From Pseudoalteromonas nigrifaciens (GTDB taxonomy: Bacteria > Pseudomonadota > Gammaproteobacteria > Enterobacterales > Alteromonadaceae): a stretch of 64,000 nucleotides of DNA. Shown in pieces: positions 26,467 through 36,951 of this stretch. The DNA is taken from positions 310,001 to 374,000 of the forward strand of contig NZ_CP011036.1 of the NCBI RefSeq assembly GCF_002221505.1. The letters are read 5' to 3'. Every line of letters starts with the position of its first letter. Positions within the stretch are counted from its first letter, which is position 1. The translations under genes were made by a program, and so were the position numbers. The notes under the pieces were generated by a model. That model was given only the letters and a program-made list of their open reading frames with translations, searched no databases and had not been told where the DNA came from.

Positions 26467-29400
26467 ATGATAGCTGCAATTATACGTTGGTCCGTTCTTA
26501 ATCGCTTTTTTGTGTTGTTACTGACCGTTATTTTAATTGGCGGGGGCTTATTTGCTGTTAAAAATACCCCAGTTGATGCCTTGCCCGACTTATCAGATGT
26601 GCAAGTAATTATTAAAACCTCGTATCCGGGGCAAGCGCCGCAAGTAGTGCAAGATCAGGTTACTTTTCCACTTACCACTGCAATGTTATCGGTGCCAGGA
26701 GCGCAAACAGTAAGGGGCTTTTCATTTTTTGGAGACTCTTACGTATATGTAATATTTGATGAAAAAACCGATTTGTACTGGGCACGTAGCCGAGTACAAG
26801 AATATTTAAGCCAAGTAGCGAGCCGCTTGCCAGCTACAGCCAGCGCAGAGCTTGGCCCCGATGCCACCGGTGTTGGTTGGATTTACTTATATGCACTGGT
26901 AGATAAAACTAATCAACACGATATTAGCCAATTACGCAGCTTACAAGATTGGTTTTTAAAATTTGAATTACAAACCGTACCTGGCGTATCTGAGGTTGCC
27001 TCAGTAGGGGGAATGGTAAAACAGTACCAAGTTACGGTTGACCCCGATAAGTTACGAGCTTATGGCATTCCACTGAGCTTAATTCAAACTGCCATTGCCC
27101 AAGGCAATCAAGAAATGGGCGCATCGGTAGTCGAAATGGCCGAGGCTGAATACATGGTTACTAGCACCGGCTATATTAAAAGTGTCGCCGATTTAGAAGC
27201 GATTCCTTTAGGTGTAAATACTAATGCCACACCACTGCAATTGCGTGATGTGGCCGATATTCGTCTAGGGCCGCAAATGCGCCGTGGTATTGCCGAACTT
27301 AATGGCGAAGGTGAAGTGGCTGGTGGCGTAGTGGTAATGCGATACGGTGAAAACGCGCAAAAAACCATTGAGCTGGTAAAAGCAAAGCTCGAGTCATTAA
27401 AAAAAGGGTTACCAGCGGGAGTTGAAATTGTACCCGTGTACGACCGCTCCAACTTGATTAAAGATGCAGTTGATAACTTAAGCAGTAAATTACTCGAAGA
27501 GTTGGTTGTGGTTGCTTTGGTTTGCATTGTATTTTTGTTTCATGTGCGCTCATCTTTAGTAGCGATTATTACTCTACCGCTGGGTATTTTAACAGCATTT
27601 TTAATTATGTATTGGCAAGGTATTAATGCCAATATTATGTCGCTTGGCGGTATTGCCATTGCAATTGGCGCTATGACCGATGGCGCTATAGTGATGATTG
27701 AAAATATGCACAAACATATGGAAAAAACCCCACTAACCGATGAGAACCGCTGGCAAGTGGTGATCGATTCGGCCAGTGAAGTCGGCCCCGCATTATTTTT
27801 TAGCTTAATGATAATTACGGTAAGTTTTATGCCGGTATTTATTTTAGAGGCGCAAGAAGGGCGTATGTTTGCCCCGTTGGCGTACACTAAAACCTATGCT
27901 ATGGCTGCCTCTGCTGGGCTTGCAATTACTTTAGTACCGGTGCTTATGGGTTACTTTATTCGCGGCAAAGTAATTTCAGAGCAAAAAAATCCGGTTAACC
28001 GTATGCTGGTAAATGCTTATAAACCATTACTTAACGCAGTACTTAAGTTTCCTAAAGCAACTTTGGCCTTAGCTACGTTGATTGCAGTGATTGGCTTTTA
28101 TCCTGTAAATAAAATGGGGAGTGAGTTTATTCCCCCCCTTGATGAGGGCGATTTAATGTATATGCCAACTACTTATCCAGGTATTTCGATTGGTAAAGCG
28201 CGGGAGTTGTTACAGCAAACCGATAAATTAATTGCCACTGTGCCAGAGGTACTAACTGTATTTGGTAAAGTAGGGCGAGCAGAAACCGCCACAGATCCAG
28301 CGCCGCTTACCATGATAGAAACCTTTATTCAGCTCAAGCCTAAAGATCAATGGCGCGAAGGTATGACCCTAGATAAACTCAAAAAAGAGCTAGATAGTTT
28401 AGTGAAGTTTCCCGGGGTAACTAACGCATGGGTTATGCCAATAAAAACCCGTATTGATATGTTAGCAACCGGCATCAAAACCCCGGTGGGGATTAAAGTT
28501 GCTGGCCCTAAATTGAGTGAAATTCAAAAAATAGGTCAACAAATTGAAAGCATTTTAAAAGATGTACCGGGTACGGCATCCGTTTATTCTGAACGAGTTG
28601 CTGGTGGGCGTTATATTAAGGTAGATATAAACCGTGAAAAAGCGGCGCGCTATAGTTTAAATATTGCCGATATACAGCAAGTTGTAGCTACTGCTATTGG
28701 CGGCACAAATGTCACCCAAACCGTAGAAGGGCAAGAGCGCTATCCGGTAAGTTTACGATACCCGCAAGGTTACCGCGATTCACCTGAGGAGCTAATGTTA
28801 CTTCCTATTGTAACTCCAGCCGGGCAGCGTATAGCTTTAGCCGATGTTGCTAAGGTATTTATTGAAGATGGCCCAGCCGGAATAAAAAGTGAAAATGCCC
28901 GCTTAAATGGTTGGAGCTTTATTGATATAGAAAATATTGATATTGGTACATATGTAGAAAACGCCCAGCAAATTTTGCATGAGCAATTGATACTACCTGC
29001 AGGATATTCAATTACCTGGGCTGGGCAATATGAATATATGCAGCGTGCTAAAGATAAGCTTGCTTACGTATTACCACTAACGTTAGCCATTATTGTAGTG
29101 CTGCTGTATCTGAACTTTAGAAGCTTTGCGGAGGTATTGATTATTATCGTTACTTTACCGTTGGCGATGATTGGCGGAATATGGCTAATGTACCTAGAAG
29201 GCTTTAACTTTTCGGTGGCTGTTGGGGTGGGCTTTATTGCACTTGCAGGGGTGGCCGTAGAAATTGGGGTGATCATGCTGGTGTATTTAAATCAGGCCTA
29301 CCAAGAAAAAATTACCCAAGCACAACAAACTGGTGTGCCGCTTAATTATGAGCAGCTTAAGCAAGCAATAACAGAGGGCGCAGGGCTAAGAGTACGCCCC

Positions 29401-29583
29401 GTAATGATGACAGTAGCTACTATAGTGATAGGTTTATTACCGGTACTTTATGGCACTGGCACGGGCAGTGAAATAATGAGCCGCATAGCAGCGCCTATGG
29501 TAGGGGGTATGTTTAGTGCGGTTGTTTTAACCTTATTAGTAATACCGGCAACGTATTTATTGTGGCGCAAACGCGACCTATAA
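26467..29583 (+). CDS. cusA: CusA-type heavy-metal RND efflux pump
   Basis: 1,038 residues with the usual 12 helices and two periplasmic loops. The three methionines that relay Cu(I)/Ag(I) in CusA are in place: LMYMP, PLTMIE and [10 protein letters not shown]. Other landmarks are [12 protein letters not shown] at helix 1 and [17 protein letters not shown] of the proton relay helix. It expels Cu(I)/Ag(I) using the proton gradient. It lies 8 bp after the cusB stop, with AGGAGG before the ATG, so the four genes from 22932 form one operon. Regulation is not visible; no CusRS genes are adjacent in the window. Confidence 0.93.
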   Translation: MIAAIIRWSVLNRFFVLLLTVILIGGGLFAVKNTPVDALPDLSDVQVIIKTSYPGQAPQVVQDQVTFPLTTAMLSVPGAQTVRGFSFFGDSYVYVIFDEKTDLYWARSRVQEYLSQVASRLPATASAELGPDATGVGWIYLYALVDKTNQHDISQLRSLQDWFLKFELQTVPGVSEVASVGGMVKQYQVTVDPDKLRAYGIPLSLIQTAIAQGNQEMGASVVEMAEAEYMVTSTGYIKSVADLEAIPLGVNTNATPLQLRDVADIRLGPQMRRGIAELNGEGEVAGGVVVMRYGENAQKTIELVKAKLESLKKGLPAGVEIVPVYDRSNLIKDAVDNLSSKLLEELVVVALVCIVFLFHVRSSLVAIITLPLGILTAFLIMYWQGINANIMSLGGIAIAIGAMTDGAIVMIENMHKHMEKTPLTDENRWQVVIDSASEVGPALFFSLMIITVSFMPVFILEAQEGRMFAPLAYTKTYAMAASAGLAITLVPVLMGYFIRGKVISEQKNPVNRMLVNAYKPLLNAVLKFPKATLALATLIAVIGFYPVNKMGSEFIPPLDEGDLMYMPTTYPGISIGKARELLQQTDKLIATVPEVLTVFGKVGRAETATDPAPLTMIETFIQLKPKDQWREGMTLDKLKKELDSLVKFPGVTNAWVMPIKTRIDMLATGIKTPVGIKVAGPKLSEIQKIGQQIESILKDVPGTASVYSERVAGGRYIKVDINREKAARYSLNIADIQQVVATAIGGTNVTQTVEGQERYPVSLRYPQGYRDSPEELMLLPIVTPAGQRIALADVAKVFIEDGPAGIKSENARLNGWSFIDIENIDIGTYVENAQQILHEQLILPAGYSITWAGQYEYMQRAKDKLAYVLPLTLAIIVVLLYLNFRSFAEVLIIIVTLPLAMIGGIWLMYLEGFNFSVAVGVGFIALAGVAVEIGVIMLVYLNQAYQEKITQAQQTGVPLNYEQLKQAITEGAGLRVRPVMMTVATIVIGLLPVLYGTGTGSEIMSRIAAPMVGGMFSAVVLTLLVIPATYLLWRKRDL

Positions 29584-29593
29584 TATTTACATT

Positions 29594-29637
29594 GGTTATG
29601 TAACTTATACTGAAAAACAGTATTAAGTTACATAGCC
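29594..29637. repeat. long hairpin after cusA
   Basis: GGTTATGTAACTTA pairs with TAAGTTACATAGCC, with inner ACTG/CAGT and a loop of five A. No T-run follows, so it is not a normal terminator; it may protect the 3' end of the mRNA. Confidence 0.6.
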
Positions 29638-29724
29638 TGCAACTTTGCTATTGATATTGCTCACTTTTTTATATGGCACGATTTACGCATTACTATGTTT
29701 ACTCAGCTTAAGTAAGGAATGCAG

Positions 29725-30180
29725 ATGCAAGTTAAAACAATTCAACAAATGTATGACTGGACTATTTTGTTTCATACACAAATGGCGGCCAACTTTTTTA
29801 GTGTGCGGGAACTATTAGGTGAGCATAATACTCAATTAGTTGATTACTGTACTAAATACGAAAAAAAACTCGCTGAAGATTTAATTGGCTTTAAAGCAAT
29901 CACCACCATAAATACGTTAGATACATACTGCTATGAGTATTTTGCAGAAAATCCAGAGCTACTGAATTTTACTGATTTAGATCGAAGTACCCAATTAGAT
30001 GAGCAAGCTATTCAGGGCTATTTGTCTGATCAGCATCAAAAAGTAATAAATGCTTATGAGTACTTAGAGGGAAAAACACAAACTGCAGACGGTAAAGAAA
30101 AACTCGGACAAATACTGCAGCTTGAGTACCAAGGATTAAAACAAATGGTACAAAGCATAAACCGACATATAGATATGTAA
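29725..30180 (+). CDS. helical protein of unknown function
   Basis: 151 residues, Met-Gln-rich at the N-terminus and predicted helical throughout (for example QQMYDWTILFHTQMAANFFS and KVINAYEYLEGKTQTADGKE). An earlier ATG at 29719 exists, but AAGGA sits only one base from it and at 6 nt from 29725, so the second ATG is preferred. No known domain recognised. The stop TAA forms the first bases of the MITE-like repeat that follows. It is separated from cusA by a hairpin and 130 bp, and is unlikely to be part of the copper operon. Confidence 0.6.
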   Translation: MQVKTIQQMYDWTILFHTQMAANFFSVRELLGEHNTQLVDYCTKYEKKLAEDLIGFKAITTINTLDTYCYEYFAENPELLNFTDLDRSTQLDEQAIQGYLSDQHQKVINAYEYLEGKTQTADGKEKLGQILQLEYQGLKQMVQSINRHIDM

Positions 30181-30374
30181 CCTGATCTCCGGATAATAAA
30201 CTTATCTTAAGCAGCTATTTTCAGCGCTAACTGCGTTGAATTTTCTTGCAATAGGCCAGCTATTGACGCGTAAATTCGCCTTATTTTCACTGAAAATCTC
30301 TAGCTAGAGAAAATAAAATTAAATATAACTATGATTCAATATGTTAGTAAATCTCTTAACCAGAGTTCAGGTTA
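30178..30374. repeat. MITE-like element with imperfect terminal inverted repeats
   Basis: The left end TAACCTGATCTCCGGATAA is matched inversely by TTAACCAGAGTTCAGGTTA at the right end (about 16 of 19 bp agree). The ~197-bp interior codes for nothing and has several small inverted repeats. A second copy of the right-end motif lies at 31019-31034. No transposase for it is in the window. Confidence 0.55.
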
Positions 30375-30403
30375 TGTAAATTTATATACAGTTAAAACTA
30401 ATA

Positions 30404-30445
30404 AAAATAACGGCGCTACACTATGGTGTGTAGCGTCGTTATTTT
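30404..30445. terminator. terminator for the GcvR-like gene
   Basis: AAAAATAACGGCGCTACAC, a 4-base loop, then GTGTAGCGTCGTTATTTTG. The stem is 15 bp or more with one mismatch; A and T runs flank both sides, so it may act in both directions. Confidence 0.85.
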
Positions 30446-30446
30446 G

Positions 30447-30953
30447 TTAAACTTTTTCTACATCAACAATTAAGTCGCTTGTTATCGACTCTAATGCATT
30501 AATTACTTCTTCTTTATTCAACCCATTAGGTAGTGTTACTGTAGCAACAGCACTAAAAATAGGCACGCCCCAATTAGGTGCGCTTTGTTGCCTTGAGTTT
30601 AAGTGAGTAATATTGGCTCCTTTATGACGAATTACACTTGCAAGCTCTTGCACAATACCCGGGCGATCGTTACCGGTAATAACAAAGTTAAGTTGCTCAC
30701 GTGTGGCGGGTTCGATTTCTGTATTGCCTGTTTCAATACGTACATCAAGTTTAGGCAGAGCATTGAGCGCATTTTGCAGTGCCTGAAAATGCTCTTCACT
30801 AACTTCAATCTGAATAATACCTGCAAAGTGACCGAGCAAATGGCTCAAGTTGCTGCTTAGCCAGTTGCCATGATTCTCTAAAATAACGGATGAAATGCTC
30901 TCTACTAAACCAGGACGATCTTGTCCTAAAATGGTTATAACCAACTGCTTCAT
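30447..30953 (-). CDS. GcvR-like double ACT-domain protein
   Basis: 168 residues with two ACT domains: LVITILGQDRPGLVESISSV at the start and a second beginning LNFVITGNDRPGIVQELASV near residue 90. The DRPG motif in both binds small molecules such as amino acids. The known relative, GcvR, represses glycine cleavage genes by binding GcvA, but the ACT pair alone does not prove this role. No GcvA is seen here. AGAGAAC is upstream of the start. It stands alone, with MITE-like sequence at both sides. Confidence 0.8.
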   Translation of the reverse strand: MKQLVITILGQDRPGLVESISSVILENHGNWLSSNLSHLLGHFAGIIQIEVSEEHFQALQNALNALPKLDVRIETGNTEIEPATREQLNFVITGNDRPGIVQELASVIRHKGANITHLNSRQQSAPNWGVPIFSAVATVTLPNGLNKEEVINALESITSDLIVDVEKV

Positions 30954-31018
30954 AAATAGTTCTCTTCTTTAAAGCCCAAATAAGGTAATGCATAGGCATT
31001 AAGTGTTGTTTAACTCTA

Positions 31019-31034
31019 TTCAGAGTTCAGGTTA
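31019..31034. repeat. solo copy of the MITE-like right end
   Basis: TTCAGAGTTCAGGTTA repeats the right end of the 30178-30374 element. The left part is not visible, so it is a remnant or a chance match of 14 bp. Confidence 0.35.
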
Positions 31035-31245
31035 AATATTATGATTTAGCTGCTAAAGTTAGACCTTTAATTCTACAGTGCAGCCCTTGCAACAAACTAT
31101 AATTATTAACTAAATGCTTCCTGAGTATTGACCTCGATAAATACTTTGTCCAATAAATATAATATTTAGTTCATCAATACTGCATAAACACGGCTGCTAT
31201 TTGATCTTAAAGATATTTAAATTACACGGTAAATAATTATTACCG

Positions 31246-31279
31246 CTGTAACATTACTGTCACTTTGATGAAATATAAT
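31246..31279 (+). promoter_or_regulatory. Pho box and -10 site of the pst operon
   Basis: CTGTAACATTACTGTCACTT at 31246-31265 matches the PhoB site consensus (two CTGTCA-type 7-mers in 11-bp phase). TATAAT at 31274-31279 is placed at the usual distance behind the second half-site, which stands in for the -35. The pstC ATG follows 32 bp later. It predicts induction when phosphate is scarce. Confidence 0.8.
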
Positions 31280-31310
31280 CACTGCAACGTTAAGATTAAA
31301 GGATGTTTTG

Positions 31311-33545
31311 ATGACTTCCAATCCGAATAAGCCGACTTTTAATACGGATCGAAGCCGTCTATTTAAAGACCGACTTGCCCAGTTTGGCATAACCGTAGGT
31401 GGAGTAATGGTATTAATAGCGCTGCTATTAATTTTTTTCTACCTTCTTTATATAGTACAGCCAATTTTTGAATCAGCTAAAGTTGAAAAGCGCGACAGTT
31501 TTAATCTTACAAACGCAGAGCAAATAGTGGGAGTAGGCGTTGAGGAACAAACTGAAGTTGCTTATTTATTAAGCCAGAAAGGGAGTGTTGACTTTTATAG
31601 TGTTGAAAAAGCTAACTTTGGTAAAAAGCTAAAAACGCTAGAGGTAACCCTGCCTAGCGATGTGAGTAGCTTTGCTACCAGTGCACCGTTTCAGGGGCAA
31701 TATGCATATGGTTTAGAAAATGGCAGTGTAAAAATTGTTATTCCTAAATTTATGGTGACGTTTCCAAATAACGAACGTAAATTAACTCCACGTTTAGATT
31801 ATCCGCTAGGCGAACTTGCTTTAGAGGTAGACGAGCAAGGTGCTGCTATAAAGCGTTTTGCATTTAGCCACTTTGAAGACAAAACAGCCGTTGTTGCGCT
31901 AACAGCCGACAAGCGCGTTTTATTTAGTAGCTTTGTTGCTGAAGAAAACATGTTTAGCGGTGAAGTTGAATGGCTTGTGGAACGCACCGAGCTAGATGTT
32001 GCTGGGCGAGTAGATGAGTTACTTATGTCGCCAGATACTACCCGAGTATTTGTGCGCTCAGCTAATCAAATTTATGTTTACGATACGCGTGACCCAAGCG
32101 AAGTAGAGCAAATTCAATTACTGTCTGCCAATGAAGAAAACGCTAATATTGTTGCGGCGCAATTACTTGCGGGCGCTAACTCTCTTATGTTGGCAAACGA
32201 TAATGGAAAGGTATCGCAGTGGTTTGAAATAAATACCGATAGTGGCCGTGAATATCAAAAAATCCGCTCATTTGAAACAACAAAGCAAAGTAAGTTAAAC
32301 GTATTTACTGAGTTTTACCGCCGTACCTTTTTTACTACCAGTAGTAATGGTGAGTTAGGCGTTTATTACACCACAAGCCAAGCAAAATTGTGGCAAGGCA
32401 AAGTAAGCGAAGGAGCAATTAAAAACTTTGCTATAGCACCGCGTGCAAATGCAGCGCTAATTGTTGCTGACAACAAACTAACCGTATTAGAAGTTCATAA
32501 CGAACATCCTGAAGTTACTTGGTCTGCACTTTGGCAAGAAGTGTGGTACGAAGGTTACCCAGAGCCAGGTTATATTTGGCAATCAACCTCAGCCAGTGAC
32601 GACTTTGAGTCTAAGTTTTCGTTAGTGCCTATTTCGTTTGGTACTTTAAAGGCGGCATTTTACGCCATGCTATTTGCCGTACCTATCGCGATTTCTGCTG
32701 CTATTTATACCGCTTACTTTATGTCGAGTGAACTGCGTAAAGTGGTTAAGCCAACGGTAGAAATAATGGAAGCACTTCCTACCGTTATTTTGGGGTTTTT
32801 AGCGGGTCTATGGTTAGCGCCTTTAATAGAGCAGCACTTACCAGCCATAGTTGGCTTACTGGTGTTATTACCTTTAGGTATTTTGGCTACTGCGCTTGGT
32901 TGGACTAAATTACCAGCCAGTATTCGCCATAAAATTCCTGAAGGATCGCATGCCATTATACTTATACCGGTAGTGTTATTTATTGGTTGGCTTTCGTTTG
33001 CGATGAGCGAAACTGTTGAGCTGTGGATGTTTGATGGTAACGTGCGCCAATATTTAACTAACGAGCTTGGCATGACCTTCGATCAGCGTAATGCCTTGGT
33101 AGTGGGTATTGCGATGGGCTTTGCTGTAATTCCTACTATATTTTCGATTGCGGAAGACGCGGTATTTAGCGTGCCTAAGCATTTGTCTAATGGCTCACTG
33201 GCACTGGGTGCAACACAGTGGCAAACACTGATACGCGTGGTATTACTTACCGCCAGCCCTGGAATATTTTCTGCGGTAATGATGGGCCTTGGCCGCGCAG
33301 TAGGCGAAACCATGATAGTGCTTATGGCAACCGGTAATACCCCGATTATGGATTGGAGTGTGTTTCAGGGAATGCGTACGCTTGCGGCAAATATTGCGGT
33401 TGAAATGCCAGAGTCGGAAGTGGGTAGTTCGCATTACAGAATATTGTTTTTAGCAGCATTTGTATTATTTATATTTACCTTTGTTTTTAACACCATTGCT
33501 GAGTTTGTTCGTCAGCAACTGCGTGAAAAATACAGCTCAATGTAA
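31311..33545 (+). CDS. pstC: phosphate ABC transporter permease PstC, extended form
   Basis: 744 residues, more than twice the length of E. coli PstC. The extra ~420 residues between the first membrane helix and the permease core form a beta-rich, propeller-like periplasmic domain. The C-terminal half is a normal PstC core, with VEIMEALPTVILGFLAGLWL and GRAVGETMIVLMATGNT (the EAA loop is SNGSLALGATQWQTL). ATG at 31311 has AAAGG eight bases before it; an in-frame TTG one codon earlier is unlikely. Together with PstA and PstB it imports phosphate. No pstS is in the window. Confidence 0.9.
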   Translation: MTSNPNKPTFNTDRSRLFKDRLAQFGITVGGVMVLIALLLIFFYLLYIVQPIFESAKVEKRDSFNLTNAEQIVGVGVEEQTEVAYLLSQKGSVDFYSVEKANFGKKLKTLEVTLPSDVSSFATSAPFQGQYAYGLENGSVKIVIPKFMVTFPNNERKLTPRLDYPLGELALEVDEQGAAIKRFAFSHFEDKTAVVALTADKRVLFSSFVAEENMFSGEVEWLVERTELDVAGRVDELLMSPDTTRVFVRSANQIYVYDTRDPSEVEQIQLLSANEENANIVAAQLLAGANSLMLANDNGKVSQWFEINTDSGREYQKIRSFETTKQSKLNVFTEFYRRTFFTTSSNGELGVYYTTSQAKLWQGKVSEGAIKNFAIAPRANAALIVADNKLTVLEVHNEHPEVTWSALWQEVWYEGYPEPGYIWQSTSASDDFESKFSLVPISFGTLKAAFYAMLFAVPIAISAAIYTAYFMSSELRKVVKPTVEIMEALPTVILGFLAGLWLAPLIEQHLPAIVGLLVLLPLGILATALGWTKLPASIRHKIPEGSHAIILIPVVLFIGWLSFAMSETVELWMFDGNVRQYLTNELGMTFDQRNALVVGIAMGFAVIPTIFSIAEDAVFSVPKHLSNGSLALGATQWQTLIRVVLLTASPGIFSAVMMGLGRAVGETMIVLMATGNTPIMDWSVFQGMRTLAANIAVEMPESEVGSSHYRILFLAAFVLFIFTFVFNTIAEFVRQQLREKYSSM

Positions 33546-33559
33546 GTGGAGAACACGAC

Positions 33560-35209
33560 ATGGTAAAGCAGTGGTTTAGGTCTGGTTCTCCTTGGATTTG
33601 GATGACCGGTGGTGCGGTGAGCATCAGCTTAATTTCAGTAATTGGTTTATTAGCTATGATAGCGTGGAAAGGGTTAAGCTTTTTCTGGCCTTCAGAGGTA
33701 GTGCAATTTGAGCTGGAAGGCTCAATTGCAAAACAAACTATTATTGGTGAAATTTACGATCGAGAATTAGTACCCAAAGCGCGTTTAGCGGCAACCGGTG
33801 TTGATGTTTCGGCATATGATAGGGAAGAATTTGAGCGGTTATTAATTAAAACCGGTAACCGTGAATATGTAGATTTAGATTTTCGTTGGATATTAAATAC
33901 CGACATAAAAAACCAATCAACGCCTACCACCCTTGCCGTGTTTGAGCGTAGCAAAAATGGTAATTTTTATGGCTACGTAGAAGGCGTAATTGAAGACGGA
34001 CAACCTGTTACCGGCGATAAGGTAGCCTATTTACATAAGCTGGTTGAACGGGCAGTTGATTTAAACGACGAAGCACTTAATTTACAAAACGGTGATATTG
34101 GTCATATTAACTATGAACTGGAACGTCTAAGGCTAAAAGAAAAATCCTACTTACTTGATAATGAACTTACAGACGAACGTGTTGCTGAGCTTGCAGAGGC
34201 GCGTGCAGAACTACGTGCCGAGTATGCGGTGCTCGAAAAGCAACTGTTTGCACTGCGTAAACAAGCACAGCGCGACCAAGTTATGGTTAAAGATATGCGC
34301 GGCGAAATAGTCACCATTCCATTGTATCAAGTATTAGATGTGTGGTTTCCAAACGACATGAGCTTTTTAACCAAACTGGGCCATTACTTCATCCAATTAG
34401 GTAAGTTTGTATCAGACGACCCTCGCGAAGCAAATACCGAAGGTGGCGTATTTCCGGCCATATTTGGTACCGTGTTTATGGTTATGCTAATGGCTGTTAT
34501 TGTGACGCCATTTGGGGTGGTTGCTGCAATTTACTTGCATGAATACGCGGCTAAAAATGCGGTAACTAAGATGATCCGTATTGCGGTAATTAACCTAGCC
34601 GGTGTACCTTCTATTGTATATGGTGTATTTGGCTTAGGCTTTTTTGTTTATATGCTAGGTGGCAGCCTTGACCAATTATTTTATCCTGAGTCATCACCTA
34701 CTCCGGTATTTGGTACACCAGGTGTTATGTGGTCGGCTTTAACACTGGCAATACTTACCTTGCCTGTGGTTATTGTTTCCACTGAAGAGGGACTATCGCG
34801 TATTCCAAGTACGGTACGCCACGGATCATTAGCGCTTGGTGCCACACAAGCAGAAACCTTATGGCGTATTGTTATACCTATGGCAAGCCCAGCAATTATG
34901 ACAGGTTTAATACTGGCTGTTGCGCGTGCAGCAGGTGAAGTAGCGCCATTAATGCTGGTGGGTGTAGTAAAAATGGCACCTACGTTACCGCTTGATGGTA
35001 ACTTTCCATACTTTCACTTAGACAGAAAGTTTATGCACTTAGGTTTTCATATTTACGATGTTGGCTTTCAAAGCCCGAATGTTGAAGCGGCGCGACCGCT
35101 GGTATATGCAACGGCATTTTTATTAGTGTCGGTAATTATTACCCTCAACATAACCGCTATTGGTATACGTAATCATTTACGTGAAAAATTCAGATCGCTT
35201 GAGCTTTAA
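33560..35209 (+). CDS. pstA: phosphate ABC transporter permease PstA, extended form
   Basis: 549 residues, about 250 more than E. coli PstA. A first helix is followed by an extra periplasmic, largely helical/coiled-coil domain (~45-260, including LERLRLKEKSYLLDN and EARAELRAEYAVLE). The permease core begins near residue 290 and carries GVPSIVYGVFGLGFFVYML and VARAAGEVAPLMLVGV. It is the partner of the extended PstC. Gap to pstC is 14 bp, to pstB 22 bp. Such long PstC/PstA pairs are known in Vibrio/Alteromonas-type bacteria. Confidence 0.9.
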   Translation: MVKQWFRSGSPWIWMTGGAVSISLISVIGLLAMIAWKGLSFFWPSEVVQFELEGSIAKQTIIGEIYDRELVPKARLAATGVDVSAYDREEFERLLIKTGNREYVDLDFRWILNTDIKNQSTPTTLAVFERSKNGNFYGYVEGVIEDGQPVTGDKVAYLHKLVERAVDLNDEALNLQNGDIGHINYELERLRLKEKSYLLDNELTDERVAELAEARAELRAEYAVLEKQLFALRKQAQRDQVMVKDMRGEIVTIPLYQVLDVWFPNDMSFLTKLGHYFIQLGKFVSDDPREANTEGGVFPAIFGTVFMVMLMAVIVTPFGVVAAIYLHEYAAKNAVTKMIRIAVINLAGVPSIVYGVFGLGFFVYMLGGSLDQLFYPESSPTPVFGTPGVMWSALTLAILTLPVVIVSTEEGLSRIPSTVRHGSLALGATQAETLWRIVIPMASPAIMTGLILAVARAAGEVAPLMLVGVVKMAPTLPLDGNFPYFHLDRKFMHLGFHIYDVGFQSPNVEAARPLVYATAFLLVSVIITLNITAIGIRNHLREKFRSLEL

Positions 35210-35231
35210 TAAGATTTAATAGGTAACAAAC

Positions 35232-36059
35232 ATGATTTCAGTCGCTCCAAAAGTAAATCAAGCCAATACCAGCTTGAAGTTAGACTTAGACAATTTAACC
35301 ACAGAGCAAACAGCGTTAGAGATTAAAGATCTCGATCTTTACTACGGCGATAAACAAGCGCTGAGTAAAGTAAATATGAATATTCCAAAGGGCCAAGTAA
35401 CAGCCTTTATTGGCCCGTCGGGGTGTGGTAAATCAACCTTATTACGGTGTATTAACCGCATGAACGACTTAGTTGATATTTGCCGCATAGAAGGTGAAAT
35501 ACTGCTACATGGACAAAACATTTACGATAAAAGCGTTGATGTAGCGGCGCTGCGTCGTAACGTAGGCATGGTATTTCAGCGACCTAACCCTTTTCCTAAA
35601 TCAATTTATGAAAATGTGGTTTATGGTCTGCGCTTACAAGGTATTAAAGACAAACGTAAATTAGATGAAGTAGTTGAGCAATCATTGCGTGGTGCAGCGC
35701 TGTGGGATGAAGTAAAAGACAGGCTACACGACAGCGCTTTTGGGTTGTCGGGGGGACAGCAGCAACGTTTAGTTATTGCGCGCTCAATTGCTATTTCGCC
35801 AGAAGTATTACTGCTTGATGAACCTACCTCGGCACTAGACCCTATTTCTACTTTAGTAATAGAGGAGCTAATTAACGATTTAAAGAGCAAGTTTACAGTG
35901 GTAATTGTTACCCATAATATGCAACAGGCCGCCAGGGTTTCTGACCAAACGGCGTTTATGTATATGGGGGAGCTAATTGAATACTCAGACACCAATACTT
36001 TATTTACAACGCCTAATAAGAAAAAAACAGAAGACTATATAACCGGTCGTTACGGCTAA
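35232..36059 (+). CDS. pstB: phosphate ABC transporter ATP-binding protein
   Basis: 275 residues. Walker [15 protein letters not shown], signature [15 protein letters not shown], Walker [14 protein letters not shown], and switch His in [15 protein letters not shown] are intact. It energises phosphate uptake through PstC and PstA. The N-terminus has a ~30-residue extension before the ABC core. AGGTAACA is upstream of the ATG. Confidence 0.96.
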   Translation: MISVAPKVNQANTSLKLDLDNLTTEQTALEIKDLDLYYGDKQALSKVNMNIPKGQVTAFIGPSGCGKSTLLRCINRMNDLVDICRIEGEILLHGQNIYDKSVDVAALRRNVGMVFQRPNPFPKSIYENVVYGLRLQGIKDKRKLDEVVEQSLRGAALWDEVKDRLHDSAFGLSGGQQQRLVIARSIAISPEVLLLDEPTSALDPISTLVIEELINDLKSKFTVVIVTHNMQQAARVSDQTAFMYMGELIEYSDTNTLFTTPNKKKTEDYITGRYG

Positions 36060-36101
36060 TTCAGCCGATATTATGTGTACAATATTGATAGGATAATAAC
36101 G

Positions 36102-36803
36102 ATGGAACATAACATTAATAAGCATATTTCTGGCCGTTTTAATCAAGAATTAGAAAACGTACGCAACCTTGTGCTTAGTATGGGCGGGCTGGTTGAGCAA
36201 CAGCTTAACAGTGCGTTAGATGCAGTGAGCCAAAATGATGCTATGCTTGCGCAAAAAGTGCGAGAGAATGATTATAAAGTTAATGCAATGGAAGTAAGTA
36301 TTGACGAAGAATGTACGCGAATTATTGCCAGGCGTCAGCCTGCTGCGAGCGATTTGCGTTTGGTGGTGGCTATTGCAAAAACCATTGCTGATTTAGAGCG
36401 TATAGGCGATGAAGCAAAGCGAATTGCTAAAGTTGCATTAGATTCATTTACTAAAGACCAACAGGCTTTATTAGTAAATATTGAAAATATGGGACGCCAA
36501 GTATCAAAAATGTTGCACGATGTACTTGATGCATTTGCACGTATGGACGTACAACGTGCATTTGAAGTACACAAAGAGGATGCTAAAGTTGATAGAGAGT
36601 ACGAAGCCATTATTCGTCAAATTATGACCTATATGATGGAAGACCCGCGCTCAATCCCGAAAATTATGGATTTAGTGTGGTCAGTTCGTTCATTAGAACG
36701 CATTGGTGATCGGTGTCAAAATATTGCTGAATATATTATTTATTTTGTTAATGGAAAAGATATTCGTCATACATCTCAAGAAGATATAGAAAAGTCTTTA
36801 TAA
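36102..36803 (+). CDS. phoU: phosphate signalling protein PhoU
   Basis: 233 residues. Two three-helix PhoU repeats: HISGRFNQELENVRNLVLSM and later ISGR-related E/DxxxD metal sites (ERIGDEAKRIAK, ERIGDRCQNIAE). PhoU joins PstSCAB with PhoR and shuts the Pho response when phosphate is plentiful. I placed the start at 36102 (AGGATAA upstream), as the region 27 bp earlier would add a non-conserved MYNIDRIIT. It lies 42 bp after pstB. Confidence 0.95.
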   Translation: MEHNINKHISGRFNQELENVRNLVLSMGGLVEQQLNSALDAVSQNDAMLAQKVRENDYKVNAMEVSIDEECTRIIARRQPAASDLRLVVAIAKTIADLERIGDEAKRIAKVALDSFTKDQQALLVNIENMGRQVSKMLHDVLDAFARMDVQRAFEVHKEDAKVDREYEAIIRQIMTYMMEDPRSIPKIMDLVWSVRSLERIGDRCQNIAEYIIYFVNGKDIRHTSQEDIEKSL

Positions 36804-36951
36804 TTTTTTTAATTAGTCCTTTTTATTACAACGACGAATTATAATTTTTTTTTAGTTTGCTGGCGGTTGAGCAATAAAAAGCGTTCACAATCGAGCTTAA
36901 TACTGTAAAATTCATGCCGCACAGCATACTAAATTGATTTAAGGGTCAGTT

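Noticed and set aside
30447..30953. Firm gcvR name
   Set aside because: Two ACT domains fit, but there is no GcvA partner here and several ACT-pair proteins have other roles.
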